Positions 16,942 to 26,215 are shown, numbered from the stretch's first letter. The stretch: DNA of 64,000 bases from Syntrophobacterales bacterium (GCA_020346125.1 CP070774.1:1208094-1272093); one strand, 5' to 3'. A program made the numbers and translations. Notes: generated by a model from the sequence alone, not told the origin.

Positions 16942-18798
16942 CTATATATCAAGGTCCTCTCCACGTTTGAGTCTTTCCAACCTCCGTATCTCCTTTTGAA
17001 TGGCTTCCTCTGCCATTTCAGGTACTATTTCCTGGACCATCTTTTCGATCCTTTGGGAAACGGTGGAGGCAATGGCCTCTGTAACTTGAGAAAGTATTTT
17101 TCCACTCAGGCCTTCTACTAATTCCTTAACCGCTCCGGAGATCTCCTCTTGAATCGGCCTCTCCTGAGAAGGTTGGACTCCCATCTCTTCTTCCTCCCTC
17201 ATCGTCTCCCCGGTAAATTCCTCTATGGCCTCCGCTAAAGCACCTTCAGGGATTTCCTTCGTTTCCTCGTCTCTTGCGGCCTCTTCGGCTAACTTCTCCA
17301 GTTCTCCCTCCTTGAATACCTCTTCATGAAACTCCTCCAATCCCTCTTCCTTCAGACCTTCTTCGCTAAAGGGTTGAAAATCCTCTTCTTTCAACACCCT
17401 TTCGGCCATGCTCTCCAAATCCATCTCCTGAGAAACTTCTTGTGCCGGCCCCTCAAGCTCCTCTGTGGATACTTGCACTCCTGGGAACTCTCCCAATTCT
17501 CCCTCCTCAAGAGCCTTCCCAGGTATTTCGCTTACCGCCTCTTCTAGTACCTCTTCTTCCTCCTTCAGCACTTCGGTCTCTTCCCCGAACTCCTCTAATT
17601 CCTCAAACTCCTCCCTCCCCTCATCATGTGCGTCCTCCCATTCCCCAAGGGGTTCTTTCCGCTCCCTCCCGCCAAGGAGATCCCCCGCTAATTCCTCGAT
17701 CTCCTCCGCTAAGGCCTCTTCCAAACCCTCCCCTTTCAGGACATCCTGGGGCAACTCTCCCACTCCCTCTGTGGGAAGCTCTTCCGTAATCTCTTCAGCT
17801 CCTAATTCCCCCGTTTCTGGTTTAGCCGCTTCCTCAACCGGCAATTCCTCGATCTCCTCCGCTAAGGCCTCCTCTAAGCCCTCCCCTTTTAGGACATCTT
17901 GGGGCAACTCCACTGTTTCCTCAGGAGGAACCTCCTCCGTAATCCCTTCAGCTTCTAATTCCCCCGTTTCGATTTCAGTAGTTTCCTCAAGGGGGCCCCC
18001 AATTTGTTCTTCCGTGGCGCTTAACTTTGCTATCTCCTCTTCGGGGGAAATCCTATCCTGCACCTTAGCCGACTCCTCATTGAAATCCACCTTCTCAGAG
18101 ACCTCAGATCCCAGGTCGAGCCCTTCCATCTCCGGGGGTTGGATTGCTTCCTCCGCCTTTGGGAACCCCATATCATCCGGGAGTTCAAGATCGGCAATGT
18201 CTTTCCCCCCCAACAGTCCCTTTTCCTCCAACTCCGTTGTCTCTCCCCTCTTCACAGCTTCTTCGGGAGCTTTAGGGGGGGGCTGTTCAGGCTCGGCTAC
18301 GGTTTCCTCGACAATATCCGATAGCTCTATTATCTCCTCATCCCCCTGTGATGTCGCCGCTTCGGTTACCTCCTCCATGGGTTGTAACTCCAGGATCTCC
18401 TCTTCAACTTCCCGTGTCCCCTCAACTGGTTCAGCCGTCAGCAATCCATCCACTAATTTTAAAATAGGTTCCCTCTTCAGAGGCTTCGTGATAGTCCCAT
18501 TGGCCCTCACCTGGTTCTTTTCCTCCTCGATTTCCTCATCGAAAGGGCCTCCCAAAAGGATAAAAGGGACTTTATCCATATTGGGGTCTCCTTTCAGCAT
18601 CTGGCAGAGTTCTTTCCCATTCTTGTCGGGCATGGTGATATCAGCAATGACAATGGCCGGTTTGAACAATTTCATCTTAAGAAGGGCATCTTCGCCGTTT
18701 TCGGAAAAAATGAGATTGTAATCGGTTTCCTTGAAGACCTCCTCGAAAGCCTTATGGGCCGCTTTATTGGGATCGGCAATGAGAATCTCCCTTGCCAT
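16942..18798 (-). CDS. Degenerate receiver-domain protein with long acidic tail
   Basis: 618 residues in three parts. Residues 1-120 form a CheY-like receiver: D53 (VIADITMP) and K105 (ITKPLK) are present, but the acidic pair is reduced to D9-P10 and the Thr/Ser after strand 4 is glycine (LLGGP), so normal phosphorylation switching is doubtful. Residues about 125-550 are a Glu-rich, low-complexity, probably disordered tail with a tandem duplication: LPQDVLKGEGLEEALAEEIEE occurs near 297 and again near 346. Residues about 553-618 return to ordered amphipathic helix, ending with MVQEIVPEMAEEAIQKEI, a pattern that recalls polar scaffold C-termini such as PopZ. A promoter lies at 18856-18883. Function unknown; a scaffold or polar organiser is my inference. 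Confidence 0.8.
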   Translation of the reverse strand: MAREILIADPNKAAHKAFEEVFKETDYNLIFSENGEDALLKMKLFKPAIVIADITMPDKNGKELCQMLKGDPNMDKVPFILLGGPFDEEIEEEKNQVRANGTITKPLKREPILKLVDGLLTAEPVEGTREVEEEILELQPMEEVTEAATSQGDEEIIELSDIVEETVAEPEQPPPKAPEEAVKRGETTELEEKGLLGGKDIADLELPDDMGFPKAEEAIQPPEMEGLDLGSEVSEKVDFNEESAKVQDRISPEEEIAKLSATEEQIGGPLEETTEIETGELEAEGITEEVPPEETVELPQDVLKGEGLEEALAEEIEELPVEEAAKPETGELGAEEITEELPTEGVGELPQDVLKGEGLEEALAEEIEELAGDLLGGRERKEPLGEWEDAHDEGREEFEELEEFGEETEVLKEEEEVLEEAVSEIPGKALEEGELGEFPGVQVSTEELEGPAQEVSQEMDLESMAERVLKEEDFQPFSEEGLKEEGLEEFHEEVFKEGELEKLAEEAARDEETKEIPEGALAEAIEEFTGETMREEEEMGVQPSQERPIQEEISGAVKELVEGLSGKILSQVTEAIASTVSQRIEKMVQEIVPEMAEEAIQKEIRRLERLKRGEDLDI

Positions 18799-18855
18799 AA
18801 TAAACCCTCCTTACCTAAGGTGGAAAAAGTTGAGGGAGAATCTAAACTTATAACA

Positions 18856-18883
18856 AGTATCACATAGATTGAGAGAATGTCAA
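18856..18883 (-). promoter_or_regulatory. Promoter of receiver/acidic protein gene
   Basis: On the minus strand TTGACA (18878-18883), 16 bases, GATACT (18856-18861), with a TG upstream of the -10. It lies about 60 bases before the start codon, which has an AAGGAGGG site. Confidence 0.65.
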
Positions 18884-18911
18884 GCTTCCATGATAAGATC
18901 TCTAAACGTCT

Positions 18912-19015
18912 GGGGAAAGGAGCTCTGAGCGAGTTGTGGTTATGCGGTGTTGCAGAGCTTCGGTCTTGCGATAAACCGAACTTCAGAATGGTCGAAAACT
19001 ATTTTGACCAGCGAA
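18912..19015. repeat. GAGCTCTGAGCG-family repeat, diverged or partial copy
   Basis: GGGGAAAGGAGCTCTGAGCG at 18912-18931 matches the first segment of the repeats at 3443 and 35590, then the sequence diverges (TGCGGTGTTGCAGAGC and CCAGCGAAGAT remain similar in style). The gap 18799-19115 (317 bases) contains this and the promoter at 18856-18883; no gene is seen. Confidence 0.5.
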
Positions 19016-19115
19016 GATCTCCATTTTCAGGGATTTCGTGATCATTCTTATTTCAAGCCCAGTTTTGTAGTATTAGGCGGAGGTATCAGTCACGGGGGGA
19101 GATAAAGGAGGGCCT

Positions 19116-20162
19116 TTAAAAAATCACCCACGGAAGGGGGAGAAAAATCTTCTCGTACAGTTTAAAGGCATACCGATCCGTCATGCCTGCGATGAAATCA
19201 CACACGCAGCGTTCCAGGGGATCGTAGAGTTCCTCCTTGCCTATTTCCTTTAAAAATGCCTCCTCGTTTTCGATGAAATAATGGTAGAGTTCCTCTACGA
19301 TTTTTGAGGACTTGATGAAATCCCCGTGAACCTTGTCCACATCGTATACCTGGTCATAAAGGAAATCCCGCAGTTTAACCATTGCCTTCGAGATTTCCTT
19401 CGAGAGAGAGAGTTCAAATCGTGATTTCTCGAGCGTGGTGGCAATGAGATCGACCACCATGGTATTGATCCGCTGGGAGTGACTATATCCCAGAATCTGG
19501 GAACAGTCCTCGGGAATATCTTCATCCCTAATGATTCCGCCCCGAAGCGCATCATCGATGTCGTGATTGATATAGGCAATAATATCGGCGATTCGAACAA
19601 CCTGTCCTTCTGGGGTTATTGGCATCTCGGACAAATCTTCACAAATTATCTTTCCCTTCCCCTTCGAATGCCTCAAGATCCCATCTCGGACTTCAAAAGT
19701 TAAGTTTAATCCCATGCCCTCCCGTTCCAGCACATCCACCACCCGCAAACTCTGTTCCGCATGATGGAAACCTCCCGGAACGAGCTTGTCAAGAACCTCT
19801 TCGCCTGCATGGCCGAAAGGCGTATGTCCCAGGTCATGCCCGAGAGCAATGGCCTCGGTCAAATCCTCATTAAGCCGGAGGGATTTAGAGATCGTCCTCG
19901 CAATTTGAGATACTTCCACGGTATGGGTTAACCGGGTGCGATAGTGATCCCCAGTCGGGGCCAAAAATACCTGCGTTTTGTGCTTTAAACGGCGGAAAGC
20001 CTTGGAATGGATGATCCGGTCCCTATCATGCTGAAATGCAGGACGGATGTCGCACTCCTCCTCTTGAACCATCCGCCCTTTACTATTACTGCTCAAGCTT
20101 GCGAAAGATGAAAGAAGCGTGCGTTCCTGCGCTTCTAACTGCTCCCTCACCTTCAGTGGCAT
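19116..20162 (-). CDS. dgt: dGTP triphosphohydrolase-like HD protein
   Basis: 348 residues from ATG 20162 ([17 protein letters not shown]), preceded by purine-rich AGGGGG/AGGGA; a start 21 codons upstream is in frame but less family-like. The family cleaves dGTP (or other dNTPs) to nucleoside and triphosphate, affecting dNTP pools. The HD metal site is seen as [21 protein letters not shown], then [16 protein letters not shown] and [15 protein letters not shown]. The C-terminal part [12 protein letters not shown] is also typical. It stands alone between repeat DNA and the divergent CCA-adding gene. Confidence 0.92.
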   Translation of the reverse strand: MPLKVREQLEAQERTLLSSFASLSSNSKGRMVQEEECDIRPAFQHDRDRIIHSKAFRRLKHKTQVFLAPTGDHYRTRLTHTVEVSQIARTISKSLRLNEDLTEAIALGHDLGHTPFGHAGEEVLDKLVPGGFHHAEQSLRVVDVLEREGMGLNLTFEVRDGILRHSKGKGKIICEDLSEMPITPEGQVVRIADIIAYINHDIDDALRGGIIRDEDIPEDCSQILGYSHSQRINTMVVDLIATTLEKSRFELSLSKEISKAMVKLRDFLYDQVYDVDKVHGDFIKSSKIVEELYHYFIENEEAFLKEIGKEELYDPLERCVCDFIAGMTDRYAFKLYEKIFLPLPWVIF

Positions 20163-20408
20163 CAACCGTTTCCCTATCCCCCTTCCACTTAAGCAACCCC
20201 CAGGGACCTTCATGCCATATCTCATGGTAAGGGGTTTCCCGTCGCAGTGGAAGGCTTGGATTCGTAAAACCCTTCCTCCAAGTAAAATTCTCCCAACAAC
20301 CGTAAGGGTGCAAACAATGGCGTTCCATTGACAATAGCCCCGCGTTGATCTAATCTGATCAGTAAATCCCTATCACAAAACCCCATATTTTTCAACTCGA
20401 TTACTGCT

Positions 20409-21806
20409 ATGCTCAAACTCCAGAAAGTCATCGAAAGGATTCATGAGGATCGAGTGCTGATGGCACTTGCCTCCATTGCGGAAACCGAAAAGGTGGAGGT
20501 TTTCCTGGTTGGAGGTACCATTCGGGACCTAACCCTCGGCATGGTCCGGCAGGATTATGATTTCGTCCTTCACCAAAGGGATATAACCTTTGTTCAGAGG
20601 GTCCGACAAGAGTTCAAAGGCCATCTCTTCTCCATGGGAAGGGATGAGAAACAGAGGGTTTACCGAATCCTCGCGGGCAATGAGATCCTCGATTTCAATG
20701 CGATGGATGGATCTACAATCCAAGAGGACCTCAAGAAAAGGGACTTCACCATCAACGCAATGTCTTATTCCCTGCATGAACATCGATTTTACTTCCATCC
20801 GGGATCCGAGGAAGACATCGATAAAAAAATCATTCGAATGGTCTCGCCGGAGGGATTCGATCAAGATCCCGTTCGGATGATAAGGGGGATTCGATACCTC
20901 TGTATTCTTGAGGGCTTTCGATTGGACGAAAAGACGAAAGGGATTATCCGTCGAAAGGCAAGCCTGGTTAGGAGCGCCTCTGTGGAGAGGTTGAAGGTAG
21001 AGATGGATAGGATCCTCCTCTCCCCAAAGCCCTTCTTGGCTATGAGGGAATTGGCCGCTCTTGGTCTACTCCCAGAGATTCTCCCCGAACTCCGGATACC
21101 TCAGGATGGGAAACGCATGGCCCTCTTCAGAATGGGTGCCTTTTCTCACTACCTGCGATTCCTCAGGTGTCTCACCCAATGGAATGGATGGGAGGGAGAT
21201 TTGCCCTTACACACGGATGAAAGGCTTATTCTCTCTTATGTCGCCCTATTTACCGGTATGGGAAGAATCCTTAATACAGGCCATCAATGGGCTGGAGAAA
21301 GGCCCATTTCCCAGGAATTCACTTACCATTTGGCCTATGAAATAATGACCAGGATGAAATTTTCAAATCCATTCAAGGAATTGGTAAAAAAGCTCATGGT
21401 TTATCATGGGAGGTTATTGAAGCTCTCCAGATCGACGGTGGATCAAAAGGCATTGAAGCAATTTATCTATCAAGTAGGGACTCCCGTGAGTCTGCTGATC
21501 ATCTTCTCCCTCTTGGATCAACGGGCAAGCTCAAATGATGAGCTATCCTGTAATGGCCAAAACCTGGTTCAACTTTGCCGTCGCATCAAGGCCCTCTGCA
21601 AGGGAGGGGATATCATAAGCCCCCCTACTCTCATCACGGGAAGGGATGTGATGAGGCTGGGGTATGAAGCGGGCCCCATTGTTGGCTACATTCTTCATTG
21701 CATTCGGGAAAAACAGATACGGGGGGAAATCGGAGATCGCGTACAAGCCCTGACCTTTCTCCGGGAAACCTTTGGGAAGCAGCATGGTTCACAAGCTTTA
21801 CCCTGA
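20409..21806 (+). CDS. CCA-adding enzyme / poly(A) polymerase family protein
   Basis: 465 residues. The nucleotidyltransferase core has FLVGGTIRDLTLG followed by DYDFVL, then RRDFTINAMSYSLHE-type segment (KKRDFTINAMSY), and the RNA-binding helix EGFDQDPVRMIRGIRY with the ERL pattern (SVERLKVEMDRIL). The C-terminal half is an HD-like region, though the HD pair itself is not clear. It would add or repair the 3'-CCA of tRNA; A-adding or poly(A) activity cannot be excluded by eye. The start has a weak ribosome-binding site. It is divergent from dgt. Confidence 0.88.
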   Translation: MLKLQKVIERIHEDRVLMALASIAETEKVEVFLVGGTIRDLTLGMVRQDYDFVLHQRDITFVQRVRQEFKGHLFSMGRDEKQRVYRILAGNEILDFNAMDGSTIQEDLKKRDFTINAMSYSLHEHRFYFHPGSEEDIDKKIIRMVSPEGFDQDPVRMIRGIRYLCILEGFRLDEKTKGIIRRKASLVRSASVERLKVEMDRILLSPKPFLAMRELAALGLLPEILPELRIPQDGKRMALFRMGAFSHYLRFLRCLTQWNGWEGDLPLHTDERLILSYVALFTGMGRILNTGHQWAGERPISQEFTYHLAYEIMTRMKFSNPFKELVKKLMVYHGRLLKLSRSTVDQKALKQFIYQVGTPVSLLIIFSLLDQRASSNDELSCNGQNLVQLCRRIKALCKGGDIISPPTLITGRDVMRLGYEAGPIVGYILHCIREKQIRGEIGDRVQALTFLRETFGKQHGSQALP

Positions 21807-21849
21807 GTCTTTGACCCTGAGACTTCAACATGAGTCGCCCCTCGCCATC

Positions 21850-21872
21850 GCTGGAGACCCCACTTCTCCAGC
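21850..21872. other. 8-bp hairpin between CCA-adding gene and galE
   Basis: GCTGGAGA (21850-21857) pairs with TCTCCAGC (21865-21872) across a 7-nt loop. There is no T run after it, so it is not a classic terminator. It lies in front of the galE promoter. Confidence 0.45.
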
Positions 21873-21934
21873 ACATTACGCTCAGGGATAAGGAAGCACC
21901 TCAGAAAATTAGGAAACTCCAGCGTTGCTTTGTG

Positions 21935-21964
21935 TTGACAGGAAAAAGATCAATGCATTATAAT
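21935..21964 (+). promoter_or_regulatory. Consensus sigma-70 promoter of galE
   Basis: TTGACA (21935-21940) and TATAAT (21959-21964) are both exact consensus hexamers with an 18-base spacer. Transcription would begin near 21971, about 36 bases before the GTG chosen for galE. It is the best promoter match I see in the window. Confidence 0.85.
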
Positions 21965-22006
21965 CGACATAGTCTTGTATCCCTTGAATTAATAGGAGAG
22001 TCAGGG

Positions 22007-23029
22007 GTGGGCGAGATTCTTATAACCGGAGGAGCTGGTTATATCGGCAGCCATATCGTAAAAAGGCTTTTAGAAAAGGGGATGCAGATCATCGTCCTTG
22101 ACAACCTGCAAACGGGACATCGGGAAGCCATCATTGGGGGAACATTTATCCAGGGCGATATAGGCAATGAACGAATCCTCAGCGAAATCTTCGGCGTCCA
22201 TGAAATCGATTCAGTCATCCATATGGCGGCCGATTGCTTGGTAGGCGATTCGACAAAGGATCCGTTGAAATACTTCAACAATAATGTCAGTAAAGGCATA
22301 AAGCTCTTGGGTGTAATGCTCAAGCATAAGGTGAAAAAGATTGTATTCTCCTCCTCGGCCGCCGTGTACGGGAATCCCCCCCGAGTTCCCATTGAGGAAG
22401 ATTTTCCGCCCTTCCCAATAAATCCATATGGGGAAACGAAGCTCATCTTCGAGAAACTCCTCGAGGGCTGTAAGGTTGCTCATGGCCTTCAATACATATC
22501 CCTGAGGTATTTTAACGCCGCTGGCGCAGATCCTGATGGGCGTATAGGCGAGGATCATCATCCCGAAACTCACCTCATCCCTACCGTGTTGAGGGCCTTG
22601 CTGAGGAAAGGACGAAAGGTCCCTATTTATGGAACCGATTACGACACCCCTGATGGAACCTGTATTCGGGATTACATTCATATCCTAGACATCGCCGAGG
22701 CTCATATCTCGGCCCTCGAGGCACTTCATGCAGGTGTGGAGTCCGAGATTTTTAACCTGGGAAATGGACAAGGCTTCTCCGTTAAGCAGATCATCCAAGC
22801 TGCCTCAAAGGTAACGGGTAGGACGATACCCGTCATAGAGACTCAACGAAGGCCGGGAGATCCCCCAATATTAGTCGCATCCTCCGAAAAGATCGAGAAA
22901 AAGTTGGGGTGGTCCCCCCGGCATGAAAAATTGGACGAGATTATCGATACTGCATGGCGTTGGCATCGAACTCACCCGCATGGATTCAGATCCAGTTCAT
23001 TGAAGAAGGGGGTGGCGAGGTGGACTTGA
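22007..23029 (+). CDS. galE: UDP-glucose 4-epimerase
   Basis: 340 residues from GTG 22007, which gives the family N-terminus GEILITGGAGYIGSHIV and has AGGAGAG upstream; the longer frame back to 21830 would run through the promoter at 21935-21964. GalE is an SDR enzyme that interconverts UDP-glucose and UDP-galactose with bound NAD, feeding LPS and capsule sugars. The GGAGYIG cofactor loop, the serine in FSSSAAVYG, and the catalytic pair in YGETK are intact. The stop overlaps the beginning of pyrE's possible GTG start, so the two genes are coupled. Confidence 0.94.
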   Translation: MGEILITGGAGYIGSHIVKRLLEKGMQIIVLDNLQTGHREAIIGGTFIQGDIGNERILSEIFGVHEIDSVIHMAADCLVGDSTKDPLKYFNNNVSKGIKLLGVMLKHKVKKIVFSSSAAVYGNPPRVPIEEDFPPFPINPYGETKLIFEKLLEGCKVAHGLQYISLRYFNAAGADPDGRIGEDHHPETHLIPTVLRALLRKGRKVPIYGTDYDTPDGTCIRDYIHILDIAEAHISALEALHAGVESEIFNLGNGQGFSVKQIIQAASKVTGRTIPVIETQRRPGDPPILVASSEKIEKKLGWSPRHEKLDEIIDTAWRWHRTHPHGFRSSSLKKGVARWT

Positions 23030-23031
23030 GG

Positions 23032-23568
23032 ATGCGCCTCTTGGAAATTATAAGGAATAAATCCTATGAAGAGGGAGAGGTGACGCTAACCTCGGGGAGA
23101 AAAAGCCACTTCTACGTTGATGGAAAACAGACTACCTTGGACTCGGAAGGGGCGTACTTAGTCGGAAAGCTCTTTTATGAGATGATCAAACGATCGAAAA
23201 TCCCTGTTGAAGCTGTAGGAGGGCCCACATTGGGAGCAGATCCTATTGTAACCGCCATATCCATTGTCAGCTACCTGGAGGGCGTTCCAATCCCGGCCTT
23301 TATCATCCGAAAAGAGCCTAAAAAACATGGAAAGGCCTTATGGATTGAGGGCGATAAAAGCCTAAGGTCGGGAACCAATGTAGCCATCATTGAAGATATC
23401 GTAACCACTGCGGGATCCACCTTGAGGGCTATTGAGATTGCGAAGGCCCAGGGATTGCAGGTGGTCCAGGTACTGGCTCTCGTCGATCGGGAGGAGGGGG
23501 GAAGGGAAAATCTCGCGAGGGAGGGTTACATCCTCGAGTCAATCTTTACCAAAACGGATATAGTATGA
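23032..23568 (+). CDS. pyrE: Orotate phosphoribosyltransferase
   Basis: 178 residues from ATG 23032; a GTG at 23020, overlapping the galE stop, is an alternative start. PyrE joins orotate and PRPP to make OMP in pyrimidine synthesis. The family segments are EGEVTLTSGRKSHFYVDGK at the N-terminus, GGPTLGADPIVTA in the middle, and the PRPP loop VAIIEDIVTTAGS near residue 122. The gene follows galE directly and is followed after 39 bases by a small conserved protein, so all three are probably on the galE transcript. Confidence 0.94.
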   Translation: MRLLEIIRNKSYEEGEVTLTSGRKSHFYVDGKQTTLDSEGAYLVGKLFYEMIKRSKIPVEAVGGPTLGADPIVTAISIVSYLEGVPIPAFIIRKEPKKHGKALWIEGDKSLRSGTNVAIIEDIVTTAGSTLRAIEIAKAQGLQVVQVLALVDREEGGRENLAREGYILESIFTKTDIV

Positions 23569-23607
23569 GATATCCCATCTTGGGAAACCATTGAATGGAC
23601 TGCGAAG

Positions 23608-23856
23608 ATGTACAAAGCCAGGGTCAAGAAGGAAAAAATCACCGTTAAGATTCAGACTCTTCAAAACAGGATTGAGGGAAACGTCTATCTCCTTCCGAAT
23701 GCCCGCATCACGGACATGCTCAATCAGGAGGGTTCCCAGTTCATCCCCATCACCGATGCCAAAATTTATTCCCTCAAATCCGGTAGCCTGGTCGATGAGG
23801 CGGAATTCGTGACCATCAATAAAAATCAAGTGGTATTAATCGTGGAAAAGAGATGA
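23608..23856 (+). CDS. Small conserved protein of unknown function
   Basis: 82 residues beginning MYKARVKKEKITVKIQ. The pattern is beta-rich: an N-terminal strand pair, then RIEGNVYLLPNARITDMLNQEG, then a strand with FIPITDAKIY and a final VTINKNQVVLIVEK. I have a memory of similar small proteins as conserved unknowns in several phyla, but I cannot name the function. No signal peptide, membrane segment or metal motif is visible. It lies 39 bases after pyrE and likely ends that transcript; the ribosome-binding site is weak. Confidence 0.7.
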   Translation: MYKARVKKEKITVKIQTLQNRIEGNVYLLPNARITDMLNQEGSQFIPITDAKIYSLKSGSLVDEAEFVTINKNQVVLIVEKR

Positions 23857-23987
23857 ATCCTTTTCCCTCACCTTCATGGCGGATTTGCCCTAATTAAACC
23901 CAATGGAATTGAGGCTTGAAATGTAATCCTCTTTCGAGCGGAGACGTGGCAAAAAGGGAAAGGATTATTTCGTCTCAGGGAAGTGAT

Positions 23988-25082
23988 TCAAACGTTGAAC
24001 CTGAAGTGGATGATATCGCCGTCTTGAACCACGTACTCCCTCCCCTCCAACCGAAGAAGACCTTTCTCCTTGGCCGTTTGTTCTGAACCACACTGGATGA
24101 AATCCTCGAAGGAAACCACCTCTGCCCGAATAAACCCCCTTTCCATATCCGAATGAATCCTCCCCGCGGCCTTCTGGGATTGGATACCCTTTACCACCGT
24201 CCATGCCCTCAATTCATCGCTGACGGTGGTAAAAAAGGTGATCAGCTTCAGTATCTCATAGCCTACCTTGACTAGTTGATCAAGCCCTGAGCTTTCGAGG
24301 CCTAAACTTTCCCGAAACGTATCCCTATCTTCCATGTCCAGTTGAGCAATTTCCGATTCCAAATCCCCACAAATAACAACCACTCGGCTTCCATGCTCCT
24401 GGGCGAAGTCCCTCACCTCTTGAATATAGTGACCATCCCCTTTGAGCTGGGCTTCATCCACATTGGCCACATAGAAAATTGGCTGAGCCGTGAGAAGGCA
24501 AAGGTCATCGAAGATGTCCCTCTTACTGCCCTCATATCTCAGGCCAATGGCCTTTTTCCCCTGGTTGAGTACCTCCCAAACCTCCTCATAAAGCTCCAAT
24601 GCCTCCGCCTCTTTTTTACCACCGACCTTGGCCAACCTCCCTACCTTAGCCCTCCGTTTCTCCAAAACCTGCAGGTCGCCCAATATAAGCTCCGTTTCCA
24701 CCACCTCGATATCTCTTCTGGGATTGATGGAGCCATATTCATGCGAGACATTTTCGTTATCGAAACACCTGACGATATGGGCTATTGATTCCACATTGCG
24801 GATATGACCGAGGAACTGATTTCCCAGCCCCTCCCCTTTACTGGCCCCCTTCACCAATCCAGCAATGTCAAGGAATTCCAATGTCGTCGGGATCACCTTT
24901 TTAGGATGGATGAGATTGGCGATTTGCTCCAGTCGTTTATCAGGGACGTTTACGACCCCAACATTGGGCTCGATTGTTGTAAACCGATACGCCGCCACCT
25001 CAGCTCCCGCAAAGGTCAGACCATTGAAGATGGTGGACTTTCCCACGTTGGGCAGGCCAACAATGCCACATCTAAACCCCAT
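23988..25082 (-). CDS. ychF: Ribosome-associated ATPase YchF
   Basis: 364 residues. YchF is an Obg-related P-loop protein that prefers ATP and binds ribosomes. The P-loop is GLPNVGKST, the switch motif DIAGLVKGASKGEGLGNQFL is complete, and the G4 position is NVDE instead of NKxD, which explains the ATP preference in this family. The C-terminal TGS domain is seen in LITFFTTVSDELRAW and ends VQDGDIIHFRFNV. In many genomes ychF follows pth; here the two are separated by the cyclase and pyrophosphatase genes. It is convergent with the gene ending at 23856. Confidence 0.96.
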   Translation of the reverse strand: MGFRCGIVGLPNVGKSTIFNGLTFAGAEVAAYRFTTIEPNVGVVNVPDKRLEQIANLIHPKKVIPTTLEFLDIAGLVKGASKGEGLGNQFLGHIRNVESIAHIVRCFDNENVSHEYGSINPRRDIEVVETELILGDLQVLEKRRAKVGRLAKVGGKKEAEALELYEEVWEVLNQGKKAIGLRYEGSKRDIFDDLCLLTAQPIFYVANVDEAQLKGDGHYIQEVRDFAQEHGSRVVVICGDLESEIAQLDMEDRDTFRESLGLESSGLDQLVKVGYEILKLITFFTTVSDELRAWTVVKGIQSQKAAGRIHSDMERGFIRAEVVSFEDFIQCGSEQTAKEKGLLRLEGREYVVQDGDIIHFRFNV

Positions 25083-25217
25083 TCGTACCCCCTTGCTCTC
25101 CTGGCCTCAGACCGAATTGCTCAGTCAAAGCCCTCGAGACTCAATTCTGAGCGAGCAAACCACGCCCAAAAATGTCTAGCCGAATGTGTGATTCGAAACG
25201 CTCAGCATGGGAAAATA

Positions 25218-25246
25218 TTGCTTTCGGAAAGCCATTATAATATAAT
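25218..25246 (+). promoter_or_regulatory. Promoter of diadenylate cyclase gene
   Basis: TTGCTT (25218-25223), 17-base spacer, TATAAT (25241-25246); a second TATAAT overlaps it at 25236-25241. It lies about 85 bases before the start codon. Confidence 0.65.
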
Positions 25247-25331
25247 CCACTTTAGTACGAAATAAAAAAGTGAGCCGAAAGAATATAAACGGGTATCGAA
25301 AATTCTTTTGGCCAAGGGGTAGAGGAAGTAA

Positions 25332-26204
25332 ATGAGGAAGGAAAACAAGTTGATGCTTGAAATTGCTTGCACCATTGCCGAACGGACAAAGGCAAAGGCC
25401 ATTTTGGTCTACGCAGATGTCTGTGAGGATTATGAGGCCCTTATTGAGATGATTCAATCCGCCAAAACCGATATTATCGCTGCGGCCAAAGACGAATCCA
25501 TTTATCAAGAGGCCCTGCCCATCATTAAGAACCTATTGAAAGTTCCGCAAATCGAACTGAGCCGAACGAGTCAGATAAAGGTCGCCCTCATAGAAGGCCT
25601 CTCCTCCGGGATTATTCAGAGTGGGGATAAGCTCGTGTGCCTATCGGGGATCTCCAGGTTCGGCATTCTCGACACCCTTATTATTTTAGAGATAGGAAAG
25701 GAGCTCGAAATATTATCCACAACAGACCTCCCCGTCGTCTCTGAGGTCGTCAAGCCCGAGGTATTCGATAGGACCCTCGGTATCGCCCTCGAACTCTCAA
25801 CCGAGGGGAGGGAAGGGAGACCTGTGGGTTCAATTTTCGTGTTAGGGGATCACGAGGAGGTCTTCAAGTTTTCCCACCAGATGGTCATCAATCCCTTCAA
25901 GGGTTATCCCGAAGAGGAAAGAAACATCCTCGATCCAAAGCTTAAGGATACCCTTAAGGAGTTTTCTACCATTGATGGCGCCTTCATCATCAGGGAGGAC
26001 GGAGTAATCCTAGCCGCCGGAAGGCATCTCGATGCCTCAGGGAAGAAAATCGAGATGCCTATGGGTCTGGGCAGTCGCCATCTGGCAGCGGCGGGGATTA
26101 CCAACGTTGCTCAGGCCATCGCCCTCGTCATTTCCGAATCCACCGGTAGCGTGAGGATCTTTAGCAAGGGGAAACTGTTCATGGAGATCGAGCGGGGCGA
26201 GTAA
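25332..26204 (+). CDS. Diadenylate cyclase (DAC-domain protein)
   Basis: 290 residues. The C-terminal part (about 145-290) is a DisA_N/DAC domain that makes c-di-AMP from two ATP: DGAFIIREDGVILAAGRHL carries the DGA motif, and GSRHLAAAGIT stands for the usual RHR motif, here RHL. The N-terminal part (1-135, MRKENKLMLEIACTIAERTKAKAILVYADV) resembles the alpha/beta domain fused to DAC in archaeal DacZ-type enzymes, not the membrane helices of CdaA or the DNA-binding tail of DisA. It is therefore a soluble cyclase. It has its own promoter and is convergent with hppA, 11 bases away. Confidence 0.82.
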   Translation: MRKENKLMLEIACTIAERTKAKAILVYADVCEDYEALIEMIQSAKTDIIAAAKDESIYQEALPIIKNLLKVPQIELSRTSQIKVALIEGLSSGIIQSGDKLVCLSGISRFGILDTLIILEIGKELEILSTTDLPVVSEVVKPEVFDRTLGIALELSTEGREGRPVGSIFVLGDHEEVFKFSHQMVINPFKGYPEEERNILDPKLKDTLKEFSTIDGAFIIREDGVILAAGRHLDASGKKIEMPMGLGSRHLAAAGITNVAQAIALVISESTGSVRIFSKGKLFMEIERGE

Positions 26205-26215
26205 ACCCACCGGCA

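Noticed and set aside
17465-18721. 418-codon plus-strand open frame rich in serine
   Set aside because: It is the antisense of the Glu-rich tail (GAG/GAA read backwards as Ser/Leu codons), with no domain and no ribosome-binding site.
21830-22006. N-terminal extension of galE
   Set aside because: The extension would cover the consensus promoter and does not match the family; GTG 22007 has a ribosome-binding site.
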